The position numbers and the translations under genes were made by a program. Source: Hyaloperonospora brassicae (Eukaryota > Oomycota > Peronosporomycetes > Peronosporales > Peronosporaceae). From it: a stretch of 64,000 bases of DNA. The notes under the pieces are model-generated. The model saw only the letters and a program-made list of their open reading frames with translations, did no database searches and was not told the DNA's origin. Numbering within the stretch: position 1 is the first letter of the stretch; each line of letters opens with the position of its first letter. Positions 44,064 through 54,425 of the stretch are shown here, piece by piece. The stretch spans positions 248,001-312,000 of the forward strand of contig CANTFL010000199.1 in the NCBI GenBank assembly GCA_947650285.1, read 5' to 3'.

Positions 44064-44455
44064 TGTAACGGGGCACACCCTTGCGTGAACTTAACGCAAG
44101 GGTTTTGGGTGCCCCGACAGACGTACACGTGGCAAGCGAGAAAGCGTAGGTAGGGTAAAAGTAGAACTGTTATATTAATATAATTAAGTCTTTTAACTAC
44201 TGTCTCTCTGTTTGACTTAGTTTAACTATACTAATATAACTGGATGTATGGTGACGTCTCGTCACCACTCATTGCGCGCGTCTTGCGGCGATTGGTGGGT
44301 TGATATCATCAAGATATCAACCAATAAACAGACCCTTTGGTCGACCCTTCAATATCACCACTTTGGTGATATTGTTTAAAGAATATCCATCTTTATATTC
44401 TTTATTGTCACTTTCCTTAAAGTGACGATTTCATGTAACGGGCTGCCCCGTTACA
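44064..44455 (-). repeat. 3' LTR of E2
   Basis: 392 bp, TG...CA, with ends that are themselves inverted (TGTAACGGGGC and GCCCCGTTACA). Strong hairpins follow one another: CCCTTGCGT/ACGCAAGGG (44078-44103), GGTGACG/CGTCACC (44250-44266), GATATC/GATATC (44297-44314), AATATCACCA/TGGTGATATT (44351-44374), GTCACTTT/AAAGTGAC (44407-44426) and TAACGGG/CCCGTTA near the end. Confidence 0.95.
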
Positions 44456-44470
44456 TCACCCCGCCCCCTT
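44456..44470 (-). other. Polypurine tract of E2
   Basis: Read on the - strand this is AAGGGGGCGGGGTGA, immediately upstream of the 3' LTR, the standard site for the plus-strand primer. Confidence 0.8.
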
Positions 44471-44589
44471 AACTGATAGTCACCGTGTGACTATCGAAAT
44501 ATGGAGGCCACCCGTTGGCCACCATTGGGACAGGGAGCACTTGTTGGGTCCGTTCCATTCACTTTCCGCTTGACCTCGCATAGTTAACA

Positions 44590-46195
44590 TGTATATGCGA
44601 GGTGACTCAAGACCCACACAGCCCGGTGCTGTGCCGGCCTCTGCGGCAGACGATTCGTCTTCTGACGCCCCTTCTTCGCCTGCAGCAACAGGTGCTGCAG
44701 GTCACGCGGTATCACACCGCGTGCGCACGATGACCCTGATGTAGAGGTCATCTACTCTGGCGAGTCAGACGTGTCTGACTCGGGCAATGCTCCAGAGGCG
44801 TCTCGCTCACCGGCGACGCCTCAGTATTCGCCAAGACCACTGCCGAACGAACGGACTCGTGATTTGCATCACAGTCTGTTCGGCAGTGATGACGATGATC
44901 AGGGTGGTGAGGAATTCTATTCCTCACCACCGCCGGCTCGTGCGTCTTCGCACGAGCGTGATGACGATGGCGCGAGCCGTCGTCAATCTGGGAGCCGTGG
45001 TACCGACAAGGGTACCACTGTGAAGCGTGATGAGTTGAAGCCGTGGCGTTTGCCCGAACGGCTCATCAATAGCTTGTCTCACGAGACAGGCCAACACCAT
45101 CGAATGCCATTATTCGATGCAACTGAGCTTCACGGCTTGAGTTCCAGCGCGAAGAACTTTCGCGCTGAGGAAGACTTTTATCTCGATGTCGTCCTTGGAC
45201 ATCGATGGTACAACAGCAACCAAAAGCGTGACAAGGCCTCGCTTTTGGCTGCGTGGAACGCGTTCGTCCAAAACGTAAAGAATTTTGGACGAGAAGGGTG
45301 GCTCAAGAAACTTGAGGCGACACGCCTCAGGTTCGAAAGGCGAACGCCAACCGGTGCTAGGTACCGGTTGCATTGTTTATCGAGTGAGGCAGGCATTCCT
45401 TGCCTCACATGGGGAGACCCTTGTGTGAGTTGTGTTGACAACTCCCAGCGTGCACATAGGGATGTGTATTCCCTAAATTTGCCCTGGGGAAGGGCACACA
45501 TCTCGGCTGAGATGCGTGACGCGATTGCAAACTTGAAATCCGTCTACAATCGCCTAGGTCGCGTGTTTACCGATGGGCCACAGGACTCATCGGATGGGTC
45601 TCGTCATACTGGCGGACGAGACCTTCAACATCCATCAACAGCTGAGAGCGGGGCTCCCAGCTGTTCCAAGAGGGTGGATACCCCCGCCACTGGACAAGGT
45701 AGCTCGTCCTTGATCCTGAATCGTCACGGTGATTCAAGATACGCTCCACTAGAAAGCGTTGATCACCGTGAGCATCCACCAAAGGATGTGGTGGAGGAGG
45801 AAAGACCTCCTCCAGATGATTCTGCTCACCATCTCGACCCTTACGAGATGGATCGCGCAATCGATGAATTGCGCGATGACTTGAAGCACGAGCTCGACCG
45901 GCGCTACGCTTTGACCGATACCGTGCGGAAGAACCGCAAGAATCACGAGGCTGATCGGGCGAGGGATCGCGCCGATTATGCCACAGCGCAGCTTCAGGTC
46001 GAGCGGGATGTCCGCTCCCTTTTCGGCGAGCTGGCGACAGCTCGCGGGGAGATATCTCGGTTGAGTTCCGAGGTATCATATCTGTGCGACCAGACGGATC
46101 GTCTGGAGCGCGAACGCAAGGAATTGATGGATGTTCTTGAACGTGGGGGCTATCTTCATCGGAAGAAGAAGGCTCGTATTGACAGTACGACCTAG
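44590..46195 (+). CDS. Antisense reading frame of E2 with coiled-coil C-terminus
   Basis: On the strand opposite to gag-pol. The open frame 44771-46195 has 474 codons and begins with a GTG in the listed start. An in-phase-like extension from ATG 44590 ([13 protein letters not shown]) joins through a single frameshift near 44700-44735; both parts are Ser/Pro/Asp-rich. The middle (residues 95-220 of the long frame) looks globular ([29 protein letters not shown], then [20 protein letters not shown]). The last 110 residues are a strong coiled coil ending with a Lys/Arg cluster (HRKKKARI). It overlaps the chromodomain end of pol over 45567-46195. I do not recognise its family. It may bind nucleic acid or oligomerise, which is inference. 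Confidence 0.65.
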
Positions 46196-46799
46196 GCCTC
46201 CCCACGTAAAACGTAGGATGCGTGCGCATCCTACGTGGCAATTCGAGTGTGTATGCATTGCCCTTGCGATGCAACACTCGAAATGGCCCAATGTATTTCG
46301 GCAGTAATTTACTACTGCCGACACTAGTGACTGCATGTCCAGGTAAGTTTACCGTAGACAGTAGTACTAGGTCGTTAACCTTAAATGAAAGAACATTTGC
46401 TCTTCCATTCTTGTCTGCGTTCCGTTTCTGACGGTCCACCGCATTTGCGATGGAGTCCTGAACGAAACGGACTACCGCTTCTCGAGTCAGCAGGAAGTTC
46501 TCTGCTGACTCTTTGTTTTGTCTGTCAGTGCGCTTCGTGCGCACTGCTAAGAGATTGCTCTCTTCTTCAGCGAGGTTGTCTTCTTCCTCGCTGGCATAAT
46601 CGTTGGCGATGCTGAATATACCAGCATCGTCATCATCATCCGAATCAATAATAGCGTCGTCGCTATTATTGAGATGATCTTCTTCATCGATGTCGACTTG
46701 ATCGACATCGGCATCATACGTGACGACGTTAGCGTCGACACGTGATGAGCAAGAGCCAAAACGATTTTTGCTCGAGCGAGTCCCTCCCCCATTATCCAA
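45567..46799 (-). CDS. Integrase C-terminal region and chromodomain, E2
   Basis: 410 codons, in a different frame from the integrase core it continues (overlap 46547-46799). The start is an Asp/Glu-rich stretch ([20 protein letters not shown]), followed by the integrase C-terminal block [20 protein letters not shown] with [14 protein letters not shown]. After a long Ser/Arg/Pro-rich spacer comes a chromodomain ([19 protein letters not shown]). The first 629 bp in coordinate order are also read as the antisense frame. The acidic run is much longer than in E1. Confidence 0.9.
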   Translation of the reverse strand: MDNGGGTRSSKNRFGSCSSRVDANVVTYDADVDQVDIDEEDHLNNSDDAIIDSDDDDDAGIFSIANDYASEEEDNLAEEESNLLAVRTKRTDRQNKESAENFLLTREAVVRFVQDSIANAVDRQKRNADKNGRANVLSFKVNDLVLLSTVNLPGHAVTSVGSSKLLPKYIGPFRVLHRKGNAYTLELPRRMRTHPTFYVGRPRSYCQYEPSSSDEDSPHVQEHPSIPCVRAPDDPSGRTDMIPRNSTEISPRELSPARRKGSGHPARPEAALWHNRRDPSPDQPRDSCGSSARYRSKRSAGRARASSHRAIHRLRDPSRKGRDGEQNHLEEVFPPPPHPLVDAHGDQRFLVERILNHRDDSGSRTSYLVQWRGYPPSWNSWEPRSQLLMDVEGLVRQYDETHPMSPVAHR

Positions 46800-47512
46800 G
46801 AGTCACACTCTATAAGGGTGGGCACTCGTGGATGGCGTAGGCCATTCACGTAAAACGGTGTGTGCTGTGTTGAAGCATGCACCGAATTGTTGATGGCGAA
46901 TTCCACCATGGGTAGGAATTCGGTCCAACTCGGAAACGAGTGAACATATCCTCGAAGGATCTCTTCGAGGACACGGTTCGCACGTTCCGTCTGACCATCT
47001 GTTTCGGGATGGTCAGAAGTGGACATCTTCAATCGTGTTCCGAGAGTACGGAACACGGTTTGCCAAAATGCCGCCGTGAACCGAGGGTCCCGGTCGGATG
47101 CGAGTTCACGGGGTAACCCGTGGAGTCTAAAGACCGTGTCTAGAAAGACACGAACACAACCTTGAGCCTTGATCGACTCAGGGACTGCAGCAAGATGGAC
47201 TATCTTGCTGAATCGGTCAACAAACACAAGAATACCATTATTCTTGTGAGCCTCTTCGGGAAACCCGAAGACGAAGTCCATTGAAACGGACTGCCAGCAC
47301 TCTGTCGGAACAGGCAGAGGCTGCAATGGCGCACGGGATGAAGGACTAGGCTTTACCCGTTGACAAACCTCGCAAGCACGTATGTACTTGCGAACAAACT
47401 GATACTGGCAGGGCCAGTAAAAGTCACGACTTACCGTGAGGTAAGTCTTTTCCCTTCCACGATGGCCGCTTGTTGGGGCATCGTGACACTCATACATGAT
47501 GCGCAATCGCAA
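46547..47512 (-). pseudogene. pol: Integrase core of E2
   Basis: Begins with the zinc-binding part (HRGREKTYLTVSRDFYWP, CEVCQRV), then the catalytic core with SMDFVFGFP, ASDRDPRFTAAFW and GQTERANRV, and FAINNSVHAST. The frame runs on past the core into unrelated residues from about 46800, where the proper continuation lies in another frame, so a frameshift sits near 46800. The segment is packed with perfect hairpins. Confidence 0.9.
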
Positions 47513-47563
47513 ATCATGATGAGCGGGGACGACTACACGAGGCGTGTCGTCGGCAATAGCTGT

Positions 47564-48529
47564 TTAGTACAGCAATCCGTTGCGTGTACAATACCGATCC
47601 GATGAGGATCGGTACCAAGCCGGTAAATCCCTCATGGATTTACTGGGTGGATTCACCAGATGATCCATCAATCGTAGAAAATCCTTATCTTCCGCGTATG
47701 AATTTCGTACGTCGTCAAGTAAACTTGACGACGGGACACTGACTGACAGTGTCGCAACAGTGAGCTTATCCTCACTGTTGGATTGTGCGTCCGGCTCGAA
47801 ATCGGGCCGGCGCGAAAGCGCATCATCGACGACATTGAGTCGTCCCGGTTTATACCCCACGGAGAAGTTATACTACGCGAAGAAAGACAGCCACCTCGCC
47901 ATTCTTTGCGAGAGGTGTGGGCTGTTTACGGCCGTGCGTAATGACGCATGGTCCGTGTAGACAACAAACGGTCTATCTTCCAAGAGATAGATGCGAAACT
48001 TAGCCAGTGCGTACTTCATGGCAAGGAGTTCCTTGTCATGCACTGGGTAATTACGCTCAGCTGCTTGCAGCTGACGCGACTGATAACAGATGACGCGCTC
48101 CGCGCCATCTGCATCGAACTGCATTAACGCACAGCCGATTGCGAAATCGCTGGCGTCACAGACCACATGAAATGGTCTGTCCTGATCTGCAATCGTTAAG
48201 ATCAGCGATTGCATCAAGCTTTGCTTGATACCCTCAAAGGAACGCTGGCACTCAGCGTTCCATGACCACTTAACATTTTTCTTGAGCAGACAAGAAAGAT
48301 GAACAGTCATCTCGGCGTAGTTGCGAGAGTACTTGTGCAAGTACGCCGCTAGCCCAAGGAACTTCCTTAGTCCCTTGACATCGACTGGCACTGGCCAGTC
48401 GGTGATCGCCTTGATCTTTTCGGGGTCAGGGTGTACGCCGTGTTTACCCACGATGCACCCAAGAAGTGGTATTTCGCTAGCCGCGAATATACACTTCTTG
48501 AGGTTTGCGTACAACTTATACTTGCGCAT
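47564..48529 (-). pseudogene. pol: RT thumb, RNase H and linker of E2
   Basis: Piece 48529-47873 holds NLKKCIFAASEIPLLGCIVG, the thumb (FLGLAAYLHKYSRNYAEM) and RNase H (VVCDASDFAIGCALMQ, NYPVHDKELLAMKYAL, YTDHASLRT), ending in a stop. Piece 47860-47564 continues in another frame with GYKPGRLNVVDDALSRRPDF. A frameshift therefore lies near 47865. RNase H residues look complete. Confidence 0.9.
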
Positions 48530-48532
48530 AAG

Positions 48533-49514
48533 TTAAGGAACCTGACGAACGTGAGTTCTGTGAACTTCAACGTCCGTCTTTCCGTCTATAGCCGGGCTAT
48601 GGACGAACACATCGTCGAAGTAACTCGGTGCGAAGTCTCGCACCGGTCTCAACAGATTTGTAACACATCTGTTGAATGTTGCAGGGGCATTACTCAGCCC
48701 CTGTGGCATCACTAGCCACTCCCACAGCATCCCGCTGGGGGTACTCACTGCCGTGAATGGGGTGTCCCGTTCACGCATCAGGATCTGATAGAATCCATCC
48801 ATCAGATCCATGGACGAAAAGATGGTACTCTTTGACATACCATCTATGATTACGTCCTTCCTCGGTATCGGCGTCTGAGCCGGTACCGTTGCAGCATTCA
48901 GCTTGTCGAATGCGTGCACTATCTGCCACCCTCCTGTGGCCTTTCGCGCACAGAAGGTCGGAGAGCTGTGAGGGGATGTTGATTCCCTCACATGGCCCGC
49001 TGCTAAGCGATCGGCAAAGAACTTGTAGATCGCTAGTACTTGTTCACGAGGCATTGGCCACTGCTTCATGACACAGTACTTCGAGCCCGGTTTGAGCTCG
49101 ATCTCGTGTCGAGTGCCCTTTGTCCTTAGGCAACTCGCAAGGTACGGATTCAGGGAACACATCCCTGAATTCGATCAAATCCTTATACAAAGGATTCGCC
49201 TGAAGTGACTCCCAGGATTGAGACGTGTATCGCTCAATCCGAGTCTTCTCATCGAGGACACTTTCGTCCATCGATGAGCTGCTGAGAACCCGTTCGTTCT
49301 CAGCAAATACGTCTGCCGACCGAATTTCGGCCACATACTCATCCTCCGTGACGAGTATGCAGATCTGCTTGACTTTGCCACTACGCAGATCACGCAAGAA
49401 CCGTTTCGGTTCTAGCGTTGGCAACTGAGTTGTCTCCGAAGTTGACTTCGGAGGCACAATCAGATCAAGCGTATAAGCGCCAACGCTTGATCCTTCATTA
49501 ACCAAGACGTTCAA
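48533..49514 (-). pseudogene. pol: Reverse transcriptase of E2 (broken)
   Basis: Two overlapping frames. 49514-49044 carries the linker up to PCELPKDKG, and 49162-48533 continues with GTRHEIELKPGSKYCVMKQW, so one frameshift lies near 49110. RT motifs follow: FCARKATGGWQIVHAFDKLN, TAVSTPSGMLWEWLVMPQG and the catalytic YFDD (48611-48622). A stop at 48533 separates it from the thumb. The active-site residues are intact. Confidence 0.9.
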
Positions 49515-50410
49515 CGACTCGTTTCTTCCTGGGAACTTGCTTCCACAGGTTGCTGAGGTCCTGATCCTTCAGCAAGTGACTCTAGAGGAATTCCTACCTC
49601 AAGTACGTGGGGACTTATTCCCTCGACGTCTTCTGACTGTGGCTGTGCAACCACAGTCAGGAACCGATCCTCTACGGTCGACTCTCCAGTCGACCTAGGA
49701 TATTCATGTTGCCCCTTGGGGGCAACAGATTTCTTTCTTTTAAGATGCTGCCCGCTAGGCATGCATCCATGTCCCGGTCCACTCGACTTATTCGAGTGGT
49801 GGACCTTCGGCGCAGCCTGTACTTCTGTACATCCGCCGGGAGCTTGCTCCACAGTGTAGTGATCAACTACACTGTGATCTTGTGCAGTCGTGCTAACGAC
49901 CGTACCGCAAGTGAGGCCATCGCACTCACTCGTAGAACATCCACACGCTTGTGGACGCTCCAAGATGTTCATCAGATGGCCATCTGATGAACAAGAGGCA
50001 GGCATCTTCACGAATCGATGCTGCCAGCTCACCCTTGGCTCGTACTTTCTGAGCCAAGGTAATCTCAGGATGACATCAAATTTGTCATCCAGATCTAGCA
50101 CGATGAAGTCATCATCGTACTGTTCGCCCTCTAACGTGTAGTGGATTCCTACTACACGTTTCTCAACGGTTATCGATGCGCCTGTTGCTAGGCGCACCGT
50201 CATCCTTGTGAGGGGAATGTCGCGCTCAACGAACTTGATCCTACGACCCTCTAGTGACTGGCGTCGAACAAAGTTGTTCGACGCCCCACAGTCTACTAGG
50301 GCACGAAGCGACAAATCATTTGTCGCTTCCAACTTCAAGGTGATGAGCGAAACGTCATCACCAGGTGCAGAGACACACAATGATTGTGTATCTGGAGCAA
50401 CTTTCGTCAA
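49511..50410 (-). CDS. Retropepsin-like protease region of E2 pol
   Basis: 299 codons; the listed start is a TTG, so it was probably reached from the gag frame in the original element. The protease active site reads LVDCGASNNF, with Cys for the usual Ser/Thr after Asp. The second block is LDLDDKFDVILRLPWL. The C-terminal half is a low-complexity linker. This segment contains the longest perfect inverted repeat in E2, two 13-bp arms with no loop at 49967-49992. Confidence 0.85.
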   Translation of the reverse strand: MTKVAPDTQSLCVSAPGDDVSLITLKLEATNDLSLRALVDCGASNNFVRRQSLEGRRIKFVERDIPLTRMTVRLATGASITVEKRVVGIHYTLEGEQYDDDFIVLDLDDKFDVILRLPWLRKYEPRVSWQHRFVKMPASCSSDGHLMNILERPQACGCSTSECDGLTCGTVVSTTAQDHSVVDHYTVEQAPGGCTEVQAAPKVHHSNKSSGPGHGCMPSGQHLKRKKSVAPKGQHEYPRSTGESTVEDRFLTVVAQPQSEDVEGISPHVLEVGIPLESLAEGSGPQQPVEASSQEETSR

Positions 50411-50460
50411 GAGATTTGCAAAATCTCTTGAGGTTGCTGGATCAGTAGGGCGCTCCGCTC

Positions 50461-51615
50461 CTACTGACCCCGACCATTTTTTGACGGTCCGTCTCGCTGT
50501 TGCGGCTTCGCAACAGCGCTCGACCCACGCCCATTGCTCTTTCTGGCAAAAGGTCGTCCATTTCGCTCAGTACTGTTTGGTACTGGGCGTGGAGCACTAC
50601 ACTCGTATGCGTAGTGCCCTAACTTCTGACAGCGATTGCACCTCTGCAATCGCTTGTTGTTCGAAGAGCCAGGTCTCTCGCTCTCAACATAGCAGAGGTC
50701 CATTGGTTCTGGGCCTCTGATCTCTTGTCGTCTCGGTGGACGATAAGAGTTTGAGCTAGCATGAGCCTGTCTCATGCTAAAGTCTTCCTGTTCCGCGGCT
50801 GATATCGCATTTTCCAGCGTATTCAGCTCAAGGCGGAACAGGTGGCTCCTGACGGGCCCTTCTGCGAGCCCTTGCATGAACACCGAAATCAACGTGTGTT
50901 CATGGACTGGGTTAGCAGTTATACTACTCTCGAGGAGTCGTATATGTTGAGCGTAAGCGTGCACATCACGCTTACCCTGCTTGAGTTTCAGGAGCTCTGA
51001 ACGAGCCCTGAACTCAGCCCGTGGCGGCTCAAACGTTTGTCTGAGCCGGAATTTGAAGTCATCTAGCGACCTAAACACATGTGGGTCGCTACTCCCGAGT
51101 CCCAGGGACCAAGTTTTGGCACGCCCTGCCAAGTGGGTCTGAGCAAATGTGAGTTTCATTTGCTCATCTTAGACGCGACGATCCCTTAGGGCTCTGTCGA
51201 GTTCGACAAACCATAGTAGCAGGGAGTCCTCCGGGACTCCACTGTACTTGGAGATGTCAACCTCCATGACTTTGGGACGACGCGCATGCGCCGTCCCGCC
51301 CACAGCAGCATGGAATTGCTGCTGTCTCAACAGCTCCGTCTGTTGAGCACCGAGTTCTCTCAACTGCTCGGCCTGTTGAGAGCCTTGCTGGTGAAGCAAG
51401 GCTACTTTCTCCCTCTCGATGGCAAGTTCATTTTGAATGAACTTGGCTATAGCGGCATGTTGTTGGTCTCTGTATAGAGACTCAAACATGGTGCTGACGA
51501 CGAGTTCGCCTACGGTAGAACTCATTCGTTCTACCGCACCCCATTCGATGTCACTCAAATGGGTAAACCCTTCACGCGTGGCGTGAAAGGTGTCTTCTTC
51601 ATCCAACATGTTCAT
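50461..51615 (-). pseudogene. gag: gag of E2 with one in-frame stop
   Basis: ATG at 51615. The frame stops at a TAA (51169-51171) and continues in the same frame to 50461, so a single point change separates two pieces of 148 and about 232 residues. N-terminal Gln-rich coiled coil (LLHQQGSQQAEQLRELGAQQ), the capsid-like segment AGRAKTWSLGL with FRARSELLKLKQGK, then one CCHC zinc knuckle (CNRCQKLGHYAYEC) and a basic tail. It would package element RNA into particles. Confidence 0.9.
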
Positions 51616-51641
51616 GTTGGATGATGTGGTCCTTGGAAGGA

Positions 51642-51657
51642 CTACAAAATGCTACCA
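51642..51657 (-). other. Primer-binding site of E2
   Basis: On the - strand TGGTAGCATTTTGTAG starts two bases after the 5' LTR. The first eight bases equal the E1 site, implying the same tRNA primer; beyond them the two differ. Confidence 0.7.
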
Positions 51658-51659
51658 GG

Positions 51660-52050
51660 TGTAACGGGGCACACCCTTGCGTGAACTTAACGCAAGGGTT
51701 TTGGGTGCCCCGACAGACGTACACGTGGCAAGCGAGAAAGCGTAGGTAGGGTAAAAGTAGAACTGTTATATTAATAAATTAAGTCTTTAAACTACTGTCT
51801 CTTCGTTTGACTTAATTCAATTATACTAATATAACTGGATGTATGGTGACGTCTCGTCACCACTCATTGCGCGCGTCTTGCGGCGATTGGTGGGTTGATA
51901 TCATCAAGATATCAACCAATAAACAGACCCTTTGGTCGACCCTTCAATATCACCACTTTGGTGATATTGTTTAAAGAATATCCATCTTTATATTCTTTAT
52001 TGTCACTTTCCTTAAAGTGACAATTTCATGTAACGGGCTGCCCCGTTACA
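51660..52050 (-). repeat. 5' LTR of E2
   Basis: 391 bp, nearly identical to the copy at 44064-44455 and with the same terminal inverted ends. The following five bases, GTGAC, do not match the five bases left of the other LTR. Confidence 0.95.
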
Positions 52051-53534
52051 GTGACAGTAAGTGCGACGCCGTCCAGCGATATGATCCGAAATTTTTACCA
52101 ACCTGGTCTGACCTCCAGGCAGTGTCACTTCAAGAAACTGATCTGATCCTGGTAAATCAGCTGTTATGATGGCAGCTACTGTGCGTGTCACGGCTGAGCT
52201 AGTACTTTACATTGTGAGTCGCTCGCTAGCCAGAGAGCCGATGACAAAGATAAACCAAATTGAAAATCTTCTTCCGCTTTGATTTGTGCAAACCTTCGTA
52301 TGCTTTCCATCCGTCATGTGTTTGATATGTGTTGAATGCTTGGTAACGCATGCGCAACGGTAGGATCGTCCCAACAACGATAATCTTCTTGTGTCATGCG
52401 CTTAAGTCGTTTTGCTGTCATGAGATCTTTTATCTGCTACCACCGTCGAAATAAGAAATTCTTCGTGGGAAGAAAATGCTTTTGCCAGAATACTGCTCCA
52501 CTGTAATTTGCCAAAGCCGCTCTATGTGCAGCCGCAGAACTGAATGCATCTGCTGCGCCGTAGTATCATCCAGATCTGCAGCCAGTCGTTGTGCTGCAAA
52601 TCCTATCGACAGCGACCGCGTCATCATCTACCGACATTTCTCACGTATCAGGCTGGACAGAATCGCCTTTTCATGAGCCCTAATTGAACTTAGTGGCTTT
52701 TGCTACTGACTATTTAAGGCCGGGTGTCGCCATCGCTTGTTGACGTGGCTAGCTCTGCACCTTGCTAAAGAAGAAGCCTACTCGTTCAGCGCCAACATTT
52801 TCTTGGTGCTTACCCATCGAGGTTTGTAATTCGCAACCACAGTCTCAGATCTCTGCCCAGCACGATGCGCTGTTTTGGCCAAAGTTGATTCCTCCAGATT
52901 CGGAATGTCATACCAGTTGTTTTGTGCGTCGTCGAGAGGGTCCAAGTACGCTGGACATTTAAGTAGCCTGGCAACATATGCTGGAGCAGTATCCGCACGC
53001 AGCATTTTGACGGGTCTTATACTACATCCGGTTGGTTTGCTTGAGCACATCGATCCCGCAGCCACATGTCACATCCAAATGGTGGGTATGGACGTCCCTT
53101 TCGCTCGAACAATCTGGTATATGCTGCATGAAAGAAAACTTTCGGGTGTGTGTGACACCACGAAGCATGCACTGTTTTGTGGCTGTGACGCTTGTCGACA
53201 GAACTAGCCGGATCCTTATATTGAACTGCATCTGCTTATAGAGATTGTGCAACGTGCCTTCAACATAAACTGATGACAGCTGGTAATATGGCGCGTATAG
53301 GCAAGTCCGATCAGCAGCACGTAAGCAGCCACCGCACAGGTTTGCCCACGACATGTCTGCGTTCATGACCGCCTTTCGCCACTGATGCTAGAATTAGGTT
53401 GTCTTAACGATCAGACTCATTAGATTCTGGTCTGGACGTCGCATGGCCGTCGTCTGGCCATCGCCGCTAATGAATGGTCTTCCGCAGCTGAAGCACAAAA
53501 CCGCCTCTGTGTCGCTATAGGATCTGCCTCCTTC
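52051..53534 (-). other. Region with possible decayed gene
   Basis: The - strand has protein-like patches: near 52990-52790 (APAYVARLLKCPAYLDPLDD), 52600-52440 (DLDDTTAQQMHSVLRLHIER) and 53366-53210 (CGGCLRAADRTCLYAPYYQL). They sit in different frames with stops between them and I do not recognise a family. They could be remnants of a transposon or host gene. Confidence 0.3.
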
Positions 53535-53550
53535 TCTCATTTATCATTTT
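53535..53550 (+). promoter_or_regulatory. Oomycete-type core promoter (Inr plus flanking element)
   Basis: TCTCATTTATCATTTT agrees at 14 of 16 positions with the oomycete core promoter GCTCATTYYNCAWTTT. It lies 50 bp upstream of the effector-like ATG, the usual distance. Confidence 0.7.
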
Positions 53551-53600
53551 GCGCCGCACTGCGATCTTCCTTATCCAACCCTAGTCACTGTGTTCCTGGC

Positions 53601-54425
53601 ATGAAGCTCTTGTACCCCCGTGCTGTCTTCGTCACTGGCGTGCTGTCCGCTGTTTCAGACAGCGCTTTGGAAAGCAACGAACCAGAGGCTGCGGCACCTG
53701 TTGCTCGTGCACACGAGCACACGACGGTCAAGAAATTACTAAGGACCGATTCTGTTGTCGAAGATGAGCAAGAAGAACGAGTTTTTTGGGGATTCATGGA
53801 CGATGTCTTGAACATAGCAGCTCAAAGCGTGGATACTGCTGTGGGGACTGCCATCGATGTCATTCCCCGTGCTGTTGACGATGTCGTGAGCGCTATCGAC
53901 GATGTTTATCATGCTGTGGATAATGCCGTGGACGCCGCCATGGATGCGGAACCTTCTATTCGAGCATCTGCAACACACCGAAGCTCAGCGCACGTCCCCG
54001 TTCCACATGCACGTGCTAGAGAAGTGTCGCACTCGTTCCCAGTCGCTATAGAAAGGCTGGATGATCTTAAGTCAGAAGCCATCAGCATTATTTTGGATCA
54101 CCGTTCCAATTTGGCGTCCCCTCCCCATTCGGTCGAGTATACAATCAAATATCTGGACAAATTTACCCCGTTCGAAGGGGCATATGTGATGCAAGCTGTT
54201 AAGTCGCATGGGGAGACGACTGATAAGGTGCTCAAATGGATGCGTTCGGTGGAAGATTCTCAGCTGCAAAGGATGAGAGAGGAAAACGTTCGCCCTGACG
54301 AACTTCGATCATCGTGGCTTGAGCCAGTGCGGGAGAATGGCGTGGAGTATCATGAGGAGGTTGTGGAAGCTGTGATAAACGATTTCGCGACCTATTTGGC
54401 ACGGGCGGATGTACATCTCCAATGA
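53601..54425 (+). CDS. Secreted RXLR-like effector candidate
   Basis: 274 residues, no intron, ATG at 53601. The first 20 or so residues could be a secretion signal (MKLLYPRAVFVTGVLSAV). Then a low-complexity acidic segment and KKLLRTDS, a degenerate RXLR with the LR kept (residues 45-48), followed by an acidic run and EER (58-60). RXLR-EER leaders mark oomycete proteins delivered to host cells. Residues of about 70-118 form a Val/Ala/Asp heptad pattern (AVDDVVS, AIDDVYH, AVDNAVD), probably one long amphipathic helix. The remaining 150 residues look helical and hydrophilic; no WY motif is evident. Role in the host is unknown. It has a good core promoter and lies in gene-sparse, transposon-rich surroundings, typical of effector genes. 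Confidence 0.75.
   Translation: MKLLYPRAVFVTGVLSAVSDSALESNEPEAAAPVARAHEHTTVKKLLRTDSVVEDEQEERVFWGFMDDVLNIAAQSVDTAVGTAIDVIPRAVDDVVSAIDDVYHAVDNAVDAAMDAEPSIRASATHRSSAHVPVPHARAREVSHSFPVAIERLDDLKSEAISIILDHRSNLASPPHSVEYTIKYLDKFTPFEGAYVMQAVKSHGETTDKVLKWMRSVEDSQLQRMREENVRPDELRSSWLEPVRENGVEYHEEVVEAVINDFATYLARADVHLQ

Larger units (their letters stand above)
44064..52050 (-). mobile_element. Ty3/gypsy chromodomain retrotransposon E2
   Basis: A 7987-bp element in - orientation: 5' LTR at 51660-52050, primer site, gag, protease, RT, RNase H, integrase, chromodomain, purine tract and 3' LTR at 44064-44455. It carries an antisense frame of about 530 codons next to the 3' LTR. The LTRs (392 and 391 bp) are nearly identical, with small differences near 44187-44230 versus 51775-51815. 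No target duplication is seen (GTCTT on the left, GTGAC on the right). gag and pol are split by stops and frameshifts into about eight pieces, so this copy is not autonomous. The whole element is extraordinarily rich in short perfect inverted repeats. Confidence 0.95.

Noticed and set aside
44064..52050. Dense hairpins read as a CRISPR array or tandem attachment sites
   Set aside because: The arms differ from hairpin to hairpin, there is no repeated unit or spacer pattern, and the sequence codes for gag-pol of a eukaryotic retrotransposon.
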